DNA of 64,000 nucleotides from Lachnospiraceae bacterium. GTDB taxonomy: Bacteria > Bacillota > Clostridia > Lachnospirales > Lachnospiraceae. Numbering within the stretch: position 1 is the stretch's first letter; each line of letters starts with the position of its first letter. Under the pieces are notes generated by a model. The model was not told the origin of the DNA and ran no database searches. It was given only the letters and a program-made list of their open reading frames with translations. This document shows, piece by piece, positions 1-9,048 of the stretch. The translations under genes were made by a program, and so were the position numbers. The stretch lies in contig FZRB01000020.1 of NCBI GenBank assembly GCA_900199595.1, forward strand, positions 18,347 through 82,346, written 5' to 3'.

Positions 1-587
1 ACAACCTCGCACTCTCTTCCAACTTCCTTAGGAGATCTCTTCATAACTCCAGGTCTTACAGTAGCCATCTGAGGTCTGAATTCAGGACATGCGATTGTAG
101 CGATTGTATTTCCACCAAAAGCAGGTCTAGTCATGAGAAGCTGATTATGCTTCTGCTCATCCTCTTTGCCCGGAATAGGATTAAGAGGAAAATCACCTAT
201 CTCAAGTGAAGTACAGTCAGCTGTAAGTCCTGTATGTACTCTTGCACATACACGAGGTGCAAGGTCACGGCCGATTGCAGTAGCTCCGATAAGGAACACA
301 TCCGGCTTAAACTCGTTAATAACTGATGAAAGAGCATGTGCATATGGCTCTGTTCTGTATTCCTTGAGTTCTGGATCATCGATAAGAATTACACGGTCTG
401 CACCATGTTCCTTAAGATGAAATACTTTATTTTCAATATCTGAACCACAAAGCACAGCTACAACCTCAGTGTTAAGGTCATTAGCAAGCTCTATAGCCTT
501 TCCCATGAGTTCGTATGTAATCTCAGTGATATGATTGTCTATCTGCTGAGCAAAGACATACACACCCTTATATTCTTCTAAAGACAT
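1..587 (-). CDS. etfA: Electron transfer flavoprotein alpha subunit, N-terminal part (cut by window edge)
   Basis: About 195 codons are visible and no stop is reached before the window edge, so the FAD-binding C-terminal half is missing. The ATG at 587 follows a GGAGG Shine-Dalgarno at 596-600 that overlaps the etfB stop codon, so the two subunits are probably translationally coupled. The visible part reads as the EtfA N-terminal domain, including FLIGATAIGRDLAPRVCAR and the TRPAFGGNTIATI stretch. EtfA pairs with EtfB and butyryl-CoA dehydrogenase. In anaerobes of this group the complex bifurcates electrons from NADH to crotonyl-CoA and ferredoxin (family knowledge). It is the last visible gene of the butyrate operon. 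Confidence 0.93.
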   Translation of the reverse strand, partial: MSLEEYKGVYVFAQQIDNHITEITYELMGKAIELANDLNTEVVAVLCGSDIENKVFHLKEHGADRVILIDDPELKEYRTEPYAHALSSVINEFKPDVFLIGATAIGRDLAPRVCARVHTGLTADCTSLEIGDFPLNPIPGKEDEQKHNQLLMTRPAFGGNTIATIACPEFRPQMATVRPGVMKRSPKEVGRECEV

Positions 588-599
588 AATCTAATCCTC

Positions 600-1394
600 C
601 TATATAACAAACTTCTCAGCAAGTTTGCCAAGTATGTAGTCAGCTGCTTCATTAGCGGTTTCAGGTGAAACTTTTTCACCTGCACCTTTTGCAACCTTAT
701 CGGATGCTTTGGCAATCTGTGTAGGAGAACCTTTTAGTCCCATATTTGAGTCATCAAGTGTATCAAGTGCGTCTCTGTCCCACACTGTAATTTCTTTTTC
801 AAATGCATCGAATATTCCACCAGGAGTCATATATCTTGGCTCATTTAACTCTGAAAGTGCTGTAATAAGACATGGCATCTTAGCCTTAAGAATATGATGT
901 CTGTCATCATACTGCCTCTTTACTATTACATAATCACCTTCAATCTTAAGCTCTTCAGCATAAGAAATGAGTGGAAGATTCAAATGTTCTGATATCTGCG
1001 GACCAACCTGTGCTGTATCACCATCGATAGCCTGACGTCCGGTTATAATAAGATCGTAATCAAGCTTTCTGATTGCAGCTGCGATGGTCTGGGATGTAGC
1101 CCATGTATCTGCTCCTGCAAGTCTTCTATCTGTAACAAGAACCGCATTGTCTGCTCCCATAGCATATGCTTCACGAAGAACATCCTCAGCTTTTGGAAGA
1201 CCCATAGTAACTACTGTTATCTCAACATTTTCTGAGCCCATCTGATCTTTAATTCTAAGAGCAGCTTCAAGTCCGGCTTTGTCATCAGGATTCATAATTG
1301 AAACCATTGCATTTCTATCGAGAGTACCATCCGGCTTAAACTTTACTCCTGCTTTAGTATCAGGTACCTGTTTTATACAAACAACTATTTTCAT
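600..1394 (-). CDS. etfB: Electron transfer flavoprotein beta subunit
   Basis: 264 residues, the usual EtfB length. It starts MKIVVCIKQVPDT, the classic EtfB N-terminus, and carries the beta-subunit signature around residues 157-182 (VKRQYDDRHHILKAKMPCL followed by a Thr-containing turn). Its stop codon overlaps the ribosome-binding site of etfA, and it starts 13 bp after bcd, so the three genes behave as one translation unit. The product binds nucleotide and flavin with EtfA and passes electrons between NADH, ferredoxin and butyryl-CoA dehydrogenase in the cytoplasm. Nothing unusual was seen. Confidence 0.95.
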   Translation of the reverse strand: MKIVVCIKQVPDTKAGVKFKPDGTLDRNAMVSIMNPDDKAGLEAALRIKDQMGSENVEITVVTMGLPKAEDVLREAYAMGADNAVLVTDRRLAGADTWATSQTIAAAIRKLDYDLIITGRQAIDGDTAQVGPQISEHLNLPLISYAEELKIEGDYVIVKRQYDDRHHILKAKMPCLITALSELNEPRYMTPGGIFDAFEKEITVWDRDALDTLDDSNMGLKGSPTQIAKASDKVAKGAGEKVSPETANEAADYILGKLAEKFVI

Positions 1395-1407
1395 GCCTGT
1401 ACCCTCC

Positions 1408-2574
1408 TTATGCTAATATATTTCCTGAGATAACCATACGCTGAACTTCGCTGGTTCCCTCATATATTTCAGTAATCTTTGCATCACGCATCATACGCTC
1501 TATCTCATATTCCTTGATATAACCATATCCACCATGAAGCTGAACAGCCTTGGTAGTAACCTCCATAGCTGTCTCTGCTGCGAAAAGCTTAGCCATGGCA
1601 GCTTCTACGCTGTAGGAAACCTTTGCTCCGTCAGCGAACTCCTGCTTCTTCATAGCAGCCTTATAAACGAGCATCTTAGCAGCTTCAACCTTAGTAGCCA
1701 TATCAGCCAGCTGGAACTGAGTATTCTGGAATGCAGAAATACTTCTGCCGAACTGCTTTCTCTCCTTTGTATATGCAATAGTTCTCTCAAGAGCACCTTC
1801 TGCTATACCGAGAGCCTGTGCAGCTATACCGATACGTCCACCATCAAGTGTATGCATAGCTATACCGAAGCCCTTGCCCTGAGCACCGAGAAGTGCATTC
1901 TTAGGTATACGGGCATCTTCAAATATAAGTTCATATGTGGATGAACCACAGATTCCCATCTTGTTTTCCTTAGTACCGAATGAGAAGCCCGGAGTATCCT
2001 TATCTACGATGAAAGCAGATATTTCCTTCATCTTGCGGCCGCGCTTTTCAATTATACCTGTAACAGCAATAACGATATAAACATCAGCAACCTTACCATT
2101 TGTGATGAAGCACTTGGAACCGTTAAGTACCCATTCTTCACCATCAAGTACAGCCTTGGTCTGCTGCATCTGAGCATCAGTACCAGCGCCAGGCTCAGTA
2201 AGGGCAAATGCACCCAGCTTTCTTCCTGTAGCAAGATCAGCCACATATTTATCCTTCTGCTCCTGTGTTCCGTAAGTAAGAATCGGATCAATACATAGTG
2301 AGGTATGAGCAGAAAGAATAACTGAGGTTGTAGCACAAACCTTAGCCATTTCTTCTACAGCCATTATGTAAGTAAGGACATCGCATCCCTGACCACCATA
2401 TTCCTTTGGTACAGGAATTCCCATAAATCCGGCTTTAGCCATCTTCTCAACTGTCTCACTTGGGAATCTATGCTCTTCGTCGATTTCCATAGCAAGAGGC
2501 TTTACTTCATTTTCAGCAAAATCTTTGAAAAGATTTCTGGCCATCTCATGTTTTTTATCAAGTGTGAAATCCAT
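1408..2574 (-). CDS. bcd: Butyryl-CoA dehydrogenase (acyl-CoA dehydrogenase family)
   Basis: 388 residues, close to the usual 380. Acyl-CoA dehydrogenase motifs are all present: ALTEPGAGTDA and WVLNGSKCFITNG in the middle domain, the flavin-binding QLHGGYGYIKEYEIERMMRD near the C-terminus, and IYEGTSEVQRM carrying the catalytic Glu typical of short-chain enzymes. It reduces crotonyl-CoA to butyryl-CoA together with EtfAB. A GGAGGAATAATC Shine-Dalgarno precedes the ATG. Its upstream neighbour hbd is separated by 79 bp holding a 14-bp hairpin (2604-2646), the only large gap inside the operon, so bcd-etfB-etfA may be transcribed at a different level from thl-crt-hbd. Confidence 0.95.
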   Translation of the reverse strand: MDFTLDKKHEMARNLFKDFAENEVKPLAMEIDEEHRFPSETVEKMAKAGFMGIPVPKEYGGQGCDVLTYIMAVEEMAKVCATTSVILSAHTSLCIDPILTYGTQEQKDKYVADLATGRKLGAFALTEPGAGTDAQMQQTKAVLDGEEWVLNGSKCFITNGKVADVYIVIAVTGIIEKRGRKMKEISAFIVDKDTPGFSFGTKENKMGICGSSTYELIFEDARIPKNALLGAQGKGFGIAMHTLDGGRIGIAAQALGIAEGALERTIAYTKERKQFGRSISAFQNTQFQLADMATKVEAAKMLVYKAAMKKQEFADGAKVSYSVEAAMAKLFAAETAMEVTTKAVQLHGGYGYIKEYEIERMMRDAKITEIYEGTSEVQRMVISGNILA

Positions 2575-2603
2575 GATTATTCCTCCATAAATTTTTAACT
2601 ATC

Positions 2604-2646
2604 AAAAGATGACAACTTGAATCAGGTTCAAACTGTCATCTTTTTT
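2604..2646 (-). terminator. Intercistronic hairpin between hbd and bcd (GATGACA family)
   Basis: Inverted repeat with outer stem GATGACA/TGTCATC continuing into TTGAA/TTCAA (two G-U wobbles), about 14 bp, loop CCTGAT on the transcribed strand, followed on the minus strand by only four U residues. The plus-strand side ends in six T. It resembles an intrinsic terminator but lies inside the butyrate operon, and bcd's ribosome-binding site begins about 20 nt later. It is probably a partial terminator, processing site or RNA stabiliser. Three related hairpins occur elsewhere in the window (32691, 44446, 52851). Confidence 0.6.
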
Positions 2647-2653
2647 GTGTTAT

Positions 2654-3526
2654 TTACAGTGCATCTACAGGTGTCTTTGTGCGGTCTTCGTTATACTGAT
2701 AGAAACCACGACCAGACTTAACACCGAGATTACCGCCACGTACCATCTTACGAAGGAGTGGACATGCACGATACTTGCTGTCGCCTGTCTCTGCATAAAG
2801 AACATCCATGATTGCAAGACAGATATCAAGACCTACGAAATCACCAAGTTCCAGCGGTCCCATAGGATGATTAGCACCAAGCTTCATAGCAGCATCGATA
2901 CCTGCTATGTCTGATACACCTTCCATCTTGATAAATGCAGCTTCATTTATCATAGGAATAAGGATTCTGTTTACAACGAAACCTGCAGCTTCATTAACCT
3001 GTACAGGTGTCTTACCGATAGCTTCAGCTATCTTTACGATTGTATCTACAGTCTCTGCAGGAGTGTTAACTCCGGCAATAACCTCAACAAGCTTCATTCT
3101 GTCAGCAGGATTGAAGAAATGCATTCCTACCATAGGTCTTGAAAGACCATTCCCGATTTCAGTAATTGAAAGGCTTGATGTGTTGGAAGCAAATATACAT
3201 TCAGCCTTACAGATCTTGTCAAGCTCAGCAAATGTAGTCTTCTTAACTTCCATATTCTCAAATGCAGCTTCTACGATAAGATCGCAGTCTGCACATATAT
3301 CTTCTTTAAGTCCAGGTGTGATCTTTGCAAGGATAGCATCAACCTGCTCCTGAGTCATCTTTTCTTTAGCAACAAGTCTAGCATAACCCTTAGCTATCTT
3401 ATCCTTACCACCATCAGCCCACTCCTGCTTGATATCGCAAAGTGCAACTTCATATCCGTCAACCTGAGCAAATGCCTTAGCGATGCCCTGGCCCATTGTT
3501 CCTGCGCCGATAACGCCAACCTTCAT
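2654..3526 (-). CDS. hbd: 3-hydroxybutyryl-CoA dehydrogenase
   Basis: 290 residues, typical of short-chain 3-hydroxyacyl-CoA dehydrogenases of Clostridia. The N-terminal Rossmann fold starts MKVGVIGAGTMGQGIAKAF (GxGxxG). The catalytic His lies in VGMHFFNPADRMKLVEVI, with the partner Glu at the end of that stretch, and the C-terminal dimer domain contains NHPMGPLELGDFVGLDIC. The enzyme reduces acetoacetyl-CoA to 3-hydroxybutyryl-CoA with NAD(P)H. It lies between crt (21 bp upstream) and the hairpin before bcd, as the third gene of the butyrate operon. Confidence 0.95.
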   Translation of the reverse strand: MKVGVIGAGTMGQGIAKAFAQVDGYEVALCDIKQEWADGGKDKIAKGYARLVAKEKMTQEQVDAILAKITPGLKEDICADCDLIVEAAFENMEVKKTTFAELDKICKAECIFASNTSSLSITEIGNGLSRPMVGMHFFNPADRMKLVEVIAGVNTPAETVDTIVKIAEAIGKTPVQVNEAAGFVVNRILIPMINEAAFIKMEGVSDIAGIDAAMKLGANHPMGPLELGDFVGLDICLAIMDVLYAETGDSKYRACPLLRKMVRGGNLGVKSGRGFYQYNEDRTKTPVDAL

Positions 3527-3547
3527 TTATAAGTCCTCCTGAATAAT

Positions 3548-4342
3548 TTATTTGTTCTTGAAAGGTACAACCTTAAGTTTCTTTTCTTTATCCTTCTCAA
3601 GGAAGTTAGCCATTGCAGCTCTCTGATCTTCTGTTTCGAAGCAGTCACCAAACAGCTTTTCTTCTATTACAATTGCTTCATCCATTGAAGCATCAAGTCC
3701 GTCATTAATCGCCTTCTTACAGTTTCTTACAGCTATAGGAGCATTTGCAGCTATGATAGATGCAAGTTTCTTAGCCTGCTCAAGAAGCTCTTCCTGTGGA
3801 TATACATCATTTACAAGTCCGATAGCCTTAGCCTGCTCAGCCTTGATATTACGTGCTGTGTAAATAAGCTGTTTAGCCATTCCAACACCAATGATACGTG
3901 CAAGTCTCTGTGTACCGCCGAATCCAGGTGTGATTCCAAGACCAACCTCAGGCTGACCAAAAAGTGCATTTTCAGAACAGATTCTGATATCGCAGCTCAT
4001 AGCTATCTCACAGCCACCGCCAAGTGCGAAACCGTTAACAGCAGCAATTACAGGAATAGGAAATGTCTCGATCATTCTGAAGATATCGTTTCCCTTCTTT
4101 CCAAAAGCTTCACCTTCTGCCTTAGTAAGTGTAGACATCTCTCCGATATCTGCTCCGGCAACAAATGATTTCTCGCCTGCACCTGTAAGTACAAGTGCAC
4201 GTGTTGATTCAAGATCAACTGCTTTAAATGTCTCCTCAAGGTCTTCAAGAACCTGAGAATTAAGAGCGTTAAGAGCCTGTGGACGATTGATTGTTATAAC
4301 ACCAACAAATCCGTCCTGCTCATAAGTTACAAATTCAGCCAT
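3548..4342 (-). CDS. crt: Crotonase, 3-hydroxybutyryl-CoA dehydratase
   Basis: 264 residues, the usual enoyl-CoA hydratase length. The oxyanion-hole stretch SFVAGADIGEM, the glycine-rich NGFALGGGCEIAMSCD with a catalytic-type Glu, and QPEVGLGITPGFGGTQRL with the second acid are all visible. The enzyme interconverts 3-hydroxybutyryl-CoA and crotonyl-CoA. It is located between thl (35 bp upstream) and hbd in the butyrate operon. A GGAGATATAAAA ribosome-binding site precedes the ATG. No odd features. Confidence 0.95.
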   Translation of the reverse strand: MAEFVTYEQDGFVGVITINRPQALNALNSQVLEDLEETFKAVDLESTRALVLTGAGEKSFVAGADIGEMSTLTKAEGEAFGKKGNDIFRMIETFPIPVIAAVNGFALGGGCEIAMSCDIRICSENALFGQPEVGLGITPGFGGTQRLARIIGVGMAKQLIYTARNIKAEQAKAIGLVNDVYPQEELLEQAKKLASIIAANAPIAVRNCKKAINDGLDASMDEAIVIEEKLFGDCFETEDQRAAMANFLEKDKEKKLKVVPFKNK

Positions 4343-4377
4343 TTTTATATCTCCTTTTATAGAGTGGTAATCGAGCC

Positions 4378-5571
4378 CTATCTCTCAACTATTGTTGCGC
4401 AGCCCATACCGCCACCGATACAAAGTGTTGCAAGACCCTTCTTGAGATCCATATCTTCCATCTCATGAAGAAGTGTTACAAGGATACGGCATCCTGAAGC
4501 ACCAACAGGGTGTCCAAGTGCGATAGCGCCACCACGTGGGTTAAGCTGCTTCTCAACATCTATTCCGAGGTCCTTACCAACTGCAACTGACTGTGCAGCA
4601 AAAGCTTCATTAGCTTCGATTACATCGAAATCTTCAATCTTATAACCTGTCTTAGCCATAACTTTCTTTGTAGCAGCAACTGGACCAACACCCATAATCT
4701 CAGGTGCAACACCTGCAAGTGCTCCGCCAACAAATGTAGCCATAGGCTTAACACCGAGCTCCTCTGCCTTCTCAGCAGACATAACAACGATTGCTGCTGC
4801 TCCGTCGTTAATACCTGAAGCGTTACCAGCAGTAACAAATCCATCAGGATTGATAGCTCTCATCTTAGCAAGACCTTCTGCTGTGATACCTGCTCTAGGG
4901 TTCTCGTCTGTATCAAATACTACAGTCTCTTTCTTCTTCTTTATCTCTACAGGAACAATTTCTCTCTTAAACGCGCCTGACTCCATAGCCTTCTGGCACT
5001 TCTGCTGTGAATTAGCTGCAAACTCATCAAGCTCTTCACGTGTAAGTCCCCACTGCTCAGCTACATTATCAGCAGTTTTAATCATATGATAGTCGTTAAA
5101 TGCATCCCAAAGCGCGTCCTTAACCATTGTGTCTACAAGAGCGCCCTGGCTGTTTGATGGCCATGTCATTCTGTATCCGTAACGTCCGTTAGGAAGTGCA
5201 AATGGAGCCATTGACATATTCTCCATACCACCGGCAACAACGATATCAGCATCGCAAGCCTGGATCATCTGTGCAGCCATATTTACGCAGTTAAGACCTG
5301 AACCACAGACAACATTTACAGTTACTGCAGGAGTCTCAACAGGAAGACCTGCTTTGATAGATGACTGACGTGCAACATTCTGACCCTGTCCGGCCTGAAT
5401 AACACACCCCATATATACATGGTCTACCTGATCTGCAGGAACTCCTGCACGATTTAAGGCTTCCTTAATAACGATTGCACCGAGATCAACAACCGGTGTA
5501 GTACTAAGTGAACCGCCCATAGTACCAATGGCTGTACGACATGCACCTGCTAAAACGACTTTCTTTGACAT
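4378..5571 (-). CDS. thl: Acetyl-CoA acetyltransferase (thiolase)
   Basis: 397 residues from the chosen start. An in-frame ATG lies five codons upstream (5586), but that ATG is immediately followed by the GGAGG that serves as Shine-Dalgarno for the ATG at 5571, so translation should start at MSKKVVLAG. Thiolase residues are intact: nucleophilic Cys89 in NVVCGSGLN, the His in [12 protein letters not shown], and the second Cys in [14 protein letters not shown] at the C-terminus. It condenses two acetyl-CoA to acetoacetyl-CoA, the first committed step to butyrate, and is the first gene of the thl-crt-hbd-bcd-etfB-etfA operon. Confidence 0.96.
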   Translation of the reverse strand: MSKKVVLAGACRTAIGTMGGSLSTTPVVDLGAIVIKEALNRAGVPADQVDHVYMGCVIQAGQGQNVARQSSIKAGLPVETPAVTVNVVCGSGLNCVNMAAQMIQACDADIVVAGGMENMSMAPFALPNGRYGYRMTWPSNSQGALVDTMVKDALWDAFNDYHMIKTADNVAEQWGLTREELDEFAANSQQKCQKAMESGAFKREIVPVEIKKKKETVVFDTDENPRAGITAEGLAKMRAINPDGFVTAGNASGINDGAAAIVVMSAEKAEELGVKPMATFVGGALAGVAPEIMGVGPVAATKKVMAKTGYKIEDFDVIEANEAFAAQSVAVGKDLGIDVEKQLNPRGGAIALGHPVGASGCRILVTLLHEMEDMDLKKGLATLCIGGGMGCATIVER

Positions 5572-5799
5572 AAATTGTTCCTCCATTAAATTGTAAAAAT
5601 TATATTGTTTATTGTTAATATTACTACATTAAAGCAATTAAACGCTTTCACACATTAAAGTGTTAAATCGGGTATAAACCCAAAGACGCTTTTTAATAAT
5701 ATCATAATCCTTTTTAAACCGCAATAAGTTTGATATTTCTTATTTGTTAATAATATGGAGATTTACAAAAGATTTTATAGACATATTTCACAAACAAAA
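5572..5799 (-). promoter_or_regulatory. Leader/promoter region of the butyrate operon
   Basis: 228 bp of AT-rich DNA between pflA and thl. A TATAAT hexamer (5599-5604, minus strand) lies 27 bp before the thl start, but no convincing -35 box stands 17 bp upstream of it. TTGTTAA half-sites on the plus strand at about 5612 and 5744 resemble half of the Rex operator known from Clostridia, without a full palindrome. No clear terminator follows pflA, so read-through from pflB-pflA into thl is possible. Confidence 0.3.
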
Positions 5800-6576
5800 T
5801 CAACATTTGCAAAGAATATCTCTTGCTTTTTTGATTTCTTCCTCAGAAGGCGGGTTTACATCAGGCAATGGATAACTTATCCCAAGCCTCTCATATTCAG
5901 GCACACCCAGCCTATGATATGGAAGCACTTCAACCTTAGATACAGTTTTCAGACCACTGATAAAATCCGCCAGTTTTTTAAGATCAGATACATCGGTTGT
6001 GATTCCCGGAACAAGAACATGACGTATCCACATATCCTTGCCGGCTTCAGATAGATACTGAGCCATATCAAGAATATTCTTATTAGTAAAGCCAGTCAGT
6101 TCTCTATGTGCTTCATCATTTATATGTTTTATATCAAGAATAAAAAGATCGGTATATTCACACAAAGTTTTGAATTTATCAAAGAAATCAGCTTCATATG
6201 TAAAGGGATTGCCTGATGTATCCAGGCAGGTATTAACTCCCTCTTCTTTAGCCAATTTAAAAAGTTCAGTAACAAAATCAATCTGCAGGAGAGCCTCTCC
6301 GCCACTAACTGTTATGCCACCTCCGTTTTTCCAGTAAGGCTTATACCGCTTAGCCTGCATAAAAACATCCTCGGGAGTACGGGCAGAAACCTGAATCCCC
6401 TTATTCTTACACTCCTCAAGACTGCTCTCACTGTTTACAACACGCCAAGTTTCCGGGTTATGGCAATATTTACAGCGCATATAACAGCCCTGGAGAAAAA
6501 CTATAAATCTGATTCCCGGGCCATCTACTGCGCCAAAGCTCTCTGTTGAATGAATATAACCTACTATTTCTTTCAT
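5800..6576 (-). CDS. pflA: Pyruvate formate-lyase-activating enzyme (radical SAM)
   Basis: 258 residues. The radical-SAM cluster motif CYMRCKYC (Cys31, 35, 38) sits where PflA enzymes carry it, preceded by GAVDGPGIRFIVFLQG, the canonical PflA N-terminus. ITVSGGEALLQ is the SAM-binding GGE motif, and the C-terminal VLPYHRLGVPEYERLG is PflA-like. The enzyme cleaves S-adenosylmethionine and puts the glycyl radical on PflB. It begins 18 bp after pflB, so the two are co-transcribed. The close pairing and the PflA-type N-terminus argue against an activase for another glycyl radical enzyme. Confidence 0.95.
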   Translation of the reverse strand: MKEIVGYIHSTESFGAVDGPGIRFIVFLQGCYMRCKYCHNPETWRVVNSESSLEECKNKGIQVSARTPEDVFMQAKRYKPYWKNGGGITVSGGEALLQIDFVTELFKLAKEEGVNTCLDTSGNPFTYEADFFDKFKTLCEYTDLFILDIKHINDEAHRELTGFTNKNILDMAQYLSEAGKDMWIRHVLVPGITTDVSDLKKLADFISGLKTVSKVEVLPYHRLGVPEYERLGISYPLPDVNPPSEEEIKKARDILCKC

Positions 6577-6594
6577 CTTATTCCTTTAAATAAA

Positions 6595-8862
6595 TTATAA
6601 AGAATCATGGAATGTACGATTAATTACATCCATCTGCTGTTCCTTAGTAAGATTAATAAACTTAACAGCATAACCGGATACACGGATTGTAAAGTTGGCA
6701 TATTCCGGCTTATCCGGATGTTCCATAATATCCTCAAGAACCTCACGGCTGAATACATTTACGTTCAGATGATGCGCTCCCTGATCGAAGTACCCATCCA
6801 TAGCATTCACCAAATTATTCACTCTTTCATCTTCTGTATTACCAAGAGCAGACGGATTCATTGACTGAGTATTAGATATACCATCAAGGGCCCAAACATA
6901 AGGAATCTTGGCAACCGAATTAAGTGAAGCAAGAAGTCCGGACTTCTCAGCTCCATAGCTGGGATTAGCACCAGGAGCAAGCGGTGTCCAGGCTTTACGT
7001 CCATCAGGCAGACTTCCGGTAAACTTACCGTATACAACATTCGACGTTATAGTAAGTATAGATGTGGTAGGTTCTGAATTTCTGTAGGTATGTCTCTTCT
7101 TTATATCATCGAGAAATGTCTTCAAAAGCCATACTCCTATCGAGTCAGCTCTGTCATCATCATTACCATACTTAGGGAACTCTCCTTCAGCCTTATAATC
7201 CACTGCAAAGCCATCTTCATCACGAATAACCCTGACCTTAGAGTATTTAATAGCAGAAAGTGAATCTATGACATGTGAAAATCCAGCTATACCTGTAGCA
7301 AATGTACGACGTACATCAGTATCTATAAGTGCCATCTCAGCTGCTTCATAATAATATTTATCATGCATGTAATGTATAAGATTCAGAGTATTCACATACA
7401 GTCCGGCAAGCCAGTCCATCATAAATTCAAATCGTTCAATCACTTCATTATAATCAAGATACTCAGAAGTAATTGGTCTGGCAGCAGGTCCCACCTGAAC
7501 ACGGGACTTGGCATCTACTCCACCATTAATTGCAAATAGAAGACATTTTGCAAGATTGGCACGAGCACCAAAGAACTGTATCTCCTTACCTGTCTGTGTT
7601 GCTGATACACAGCAGCAGATAGAATAATCATCACCCCACACAGGCTTCATTACATCATCATTTTCATACTGAATAGAACTTGTCTTAACAGAAATCCTTG
7701 CAGCATACTTTTTAAATGCCTCTGGAAGCTGTGATGAATAAAGTACAGTAAGATTTGGTTCCGGTGATGGTCCCATATTTTCAAGTGTATGCAGGAATCT
7801 GAAACAGGTCTTTGTAACATGAGGACGTCCATCCATACCGATGCCGCCGACCTCAAGAGTTGCCCATACAGGATCACCCGAGAACAGTTCATTATAAGAC
7901 TGGATTCGAGCAAACTTCACCATCCTGAGTTTCATAACAAAATGGTCAATCAGTTCCTGGGCTTCTTTCTCAGTTATAATTCCCTTTTTAAGATCTCTGT
8001 CAATATATATATCAAGAAATGTAGAAACACGACCTACAGACATAGCTGCACCATTCTGTGTTTTAACCGCAGCCAGATATCCAAAATACAGCCACTGCAC
8101 AGCTTCTTTAGCATTCTTTGCAGGACGGGATATATCACAGCCGTAGATTTCAGCCATTTTCTTCATTCCTTCAAGTGCCTTGATCTGCTCTGCTAATTCC
8201 TCACGGAGACGAATAACATCATCAGTCATGACACCATGACCACAATTCTGCTTATCTTCCTTCTTCCATTCAATAAGCTGATCTATACCATAAAGAGCAA
8301 TTCTTCTGTAATCACCTACTATACGGCCTCTTCCATAAGTGTCAGGAAGACCGGTAATAATGTGACTTTTTCTGGCTGCTCTCATCTCATCAGTATAAGC
8401 ATCAAAAACAGCCTGATTATGAGTTTTATGATAATCAGTAAATACTTTATGCAGTTCAGGATTAGGTTCATAACCATACATTTTAAGAGATTCTTCCGCC
8501 ATCTTGATTCCACCAAATGGCATGAACGCTCTTTTCAGCGGTTTATCAGTCTGAAGTCCCACTATCTTTTCAAGATCCTTCATGGATTCATCAATATAAC
8601 CGGGGCCATAAGAAGTAAGAGTTGATACAACATCAGTCTCTTCATCTAATACTCCACCCTTATTATGTTCTTCTTTTTGAAGCTGCTGAAGTCTGTCCCA
8701 AAGCTTATCTGTAGCTTCAGTGGGTCCCTCAAGAAAGCTCTCATCTCCTGTATATGGGGTATAATTATAGGTAATGAATTCTCTGACATTACACTCTTCT
8801 TTCCAGAGATGCCCTTTGAAACCATCCCACTCACTAAAATAAAGCATTAAATCCTTCTGCAT
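6595..8862 (-). CDS. pflB: Formate C-acetyltransferase (pyruvate formate-lyase)
   Basis: 755 residues, as expected. The active site has three consecutive cysteines in [15 protein letters not shown] (about residues 414-416), covering the usual Cys-Cys pair, followed by [10 protein letters not shown]. The glycyl-radical motif [10 protein letters not shown] lies near the C-terminus with the radical Gly at about 730. The ATG at 8862 has a clear AGGAGG ribosome-binding site. The enzyme splits pyruvate into acetyl-CoA and formate, which feeds the butyrate operon just downstream. A promoter (8914-8942) and the preceding mreB terminator separate it from the upstream operon. Confidence 0.97.
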   Translation of the reverse strand: MQKDLMLYFSEWDGFKGHLWKEECNVREFITYNYTPYTGDESFLEGPTEATDKLWDRLQQLQKEEHNKGGVLDEETDVVSTLTSYGPGYIDESMKDLEKIVGLQTDKPLKRAFMPFGGIKMAEESLKMYGYEPNPELHKVFTDYHKTHNQAVFDAYTDEMRAARKSHIITGLPDTYGRGRIVGDYRRIALYGIDQLIEWKKEDKQNCGHGVMTDDVIRLREELAEQIKALEGMKKMAEIYGCDISRPAKNAKEAVQWLYFGYLAAVKTQNGAAMSVGRVSTFLDIYIDRDLKKGIITEKEAQELIDHFVMKLRMVKFARIQSYNELFSGDPVWATLEVGGIGMDGRPHVTKTCFRFLHTLENMGPSPEPNLTVLYSSQLPEAFKKYAARISVKTSSIQYENDDVMKPVWGDDYSICCCVSATQTGKEIQFFGARANLAKCLLFAINGGVDAKSRVQVGPAARPITSEYLDYNEVIERFEFMMDWLAGLYVNTLNLIHYMHDKYYYEAAEMALIDTDVRRTFATGIAGFSHVIDSLSAIKYSKVRVIRDEDGFAVDYKAEGEFPKYGNDDDRADSIGVWLLKTFLDDIKKRHTYRNSEPTTSILTITSNVVYGKFTGSLPDGRKAWTPLAPGANPSYGAEKSGLLASLNSVAKIPYVWALDGISNTQSMNPSALGNTEDERVNNLVNAMDGYFDQGAHHLNVNVFSREVLEDIMEHPDKPEYANFTIRVSGYAVKFINLTKEQQMDVINRTFHDSL

Positions 8863-8913
8863 TATTATTTCCTCCTAATAGTCTTCCTAACCAAAACATT
8901 AAAACGCAAATCA

Positions 8914-8942
8914 ACTTTACTACTATATAAAGTAGAAGTCAA
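8914..8942 (-). promoter_or_regulatory. Candidate pflB promoter
   Basis: On the minus strand TTGACT is followed after exactly 17 bp by TAAAGT. The spacer contains the small palindrome CTACTTTATATAGTAG. A TTGTTAA half-site (8945-8951) sits 3 bp upstream of the -35 box. The 5' leader would be about 45 nt, ending in AGGAGG. Assigned by reading only. Confidence 0.45.
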
Positions 8943-8972
8943 TCTTAACAACACATTATATAGTATTATCAT

Positions 8973-9013
8973 AAAAAAAGAACACTCCAACGCGAAGTTC
9001 GAATGTCCTTTTT
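8973..9013 (-). terminator. Intrinsic terminator after mreB
   Basis: Stem of about 12 bp (8980-9008, one mismatch and two G-U pairs) with a short TTCGCG loop, followed on the minus strand by seven T and preceded by five A. It closes the YbjQ-TPR-coiled-coil-mreB operon before the pflB promoter. Confidence 0.75.
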
Positions 9014-9048
9014 GTACATATTACCCATAAATAAGCATATGTTTTTTA

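Noticed and set aside
9014..9048. Small ORF or leader between the terminator and mreB
   Set aside because: Only the 3' untranslated end of mreB; no start codon with a ribosome-binding site.
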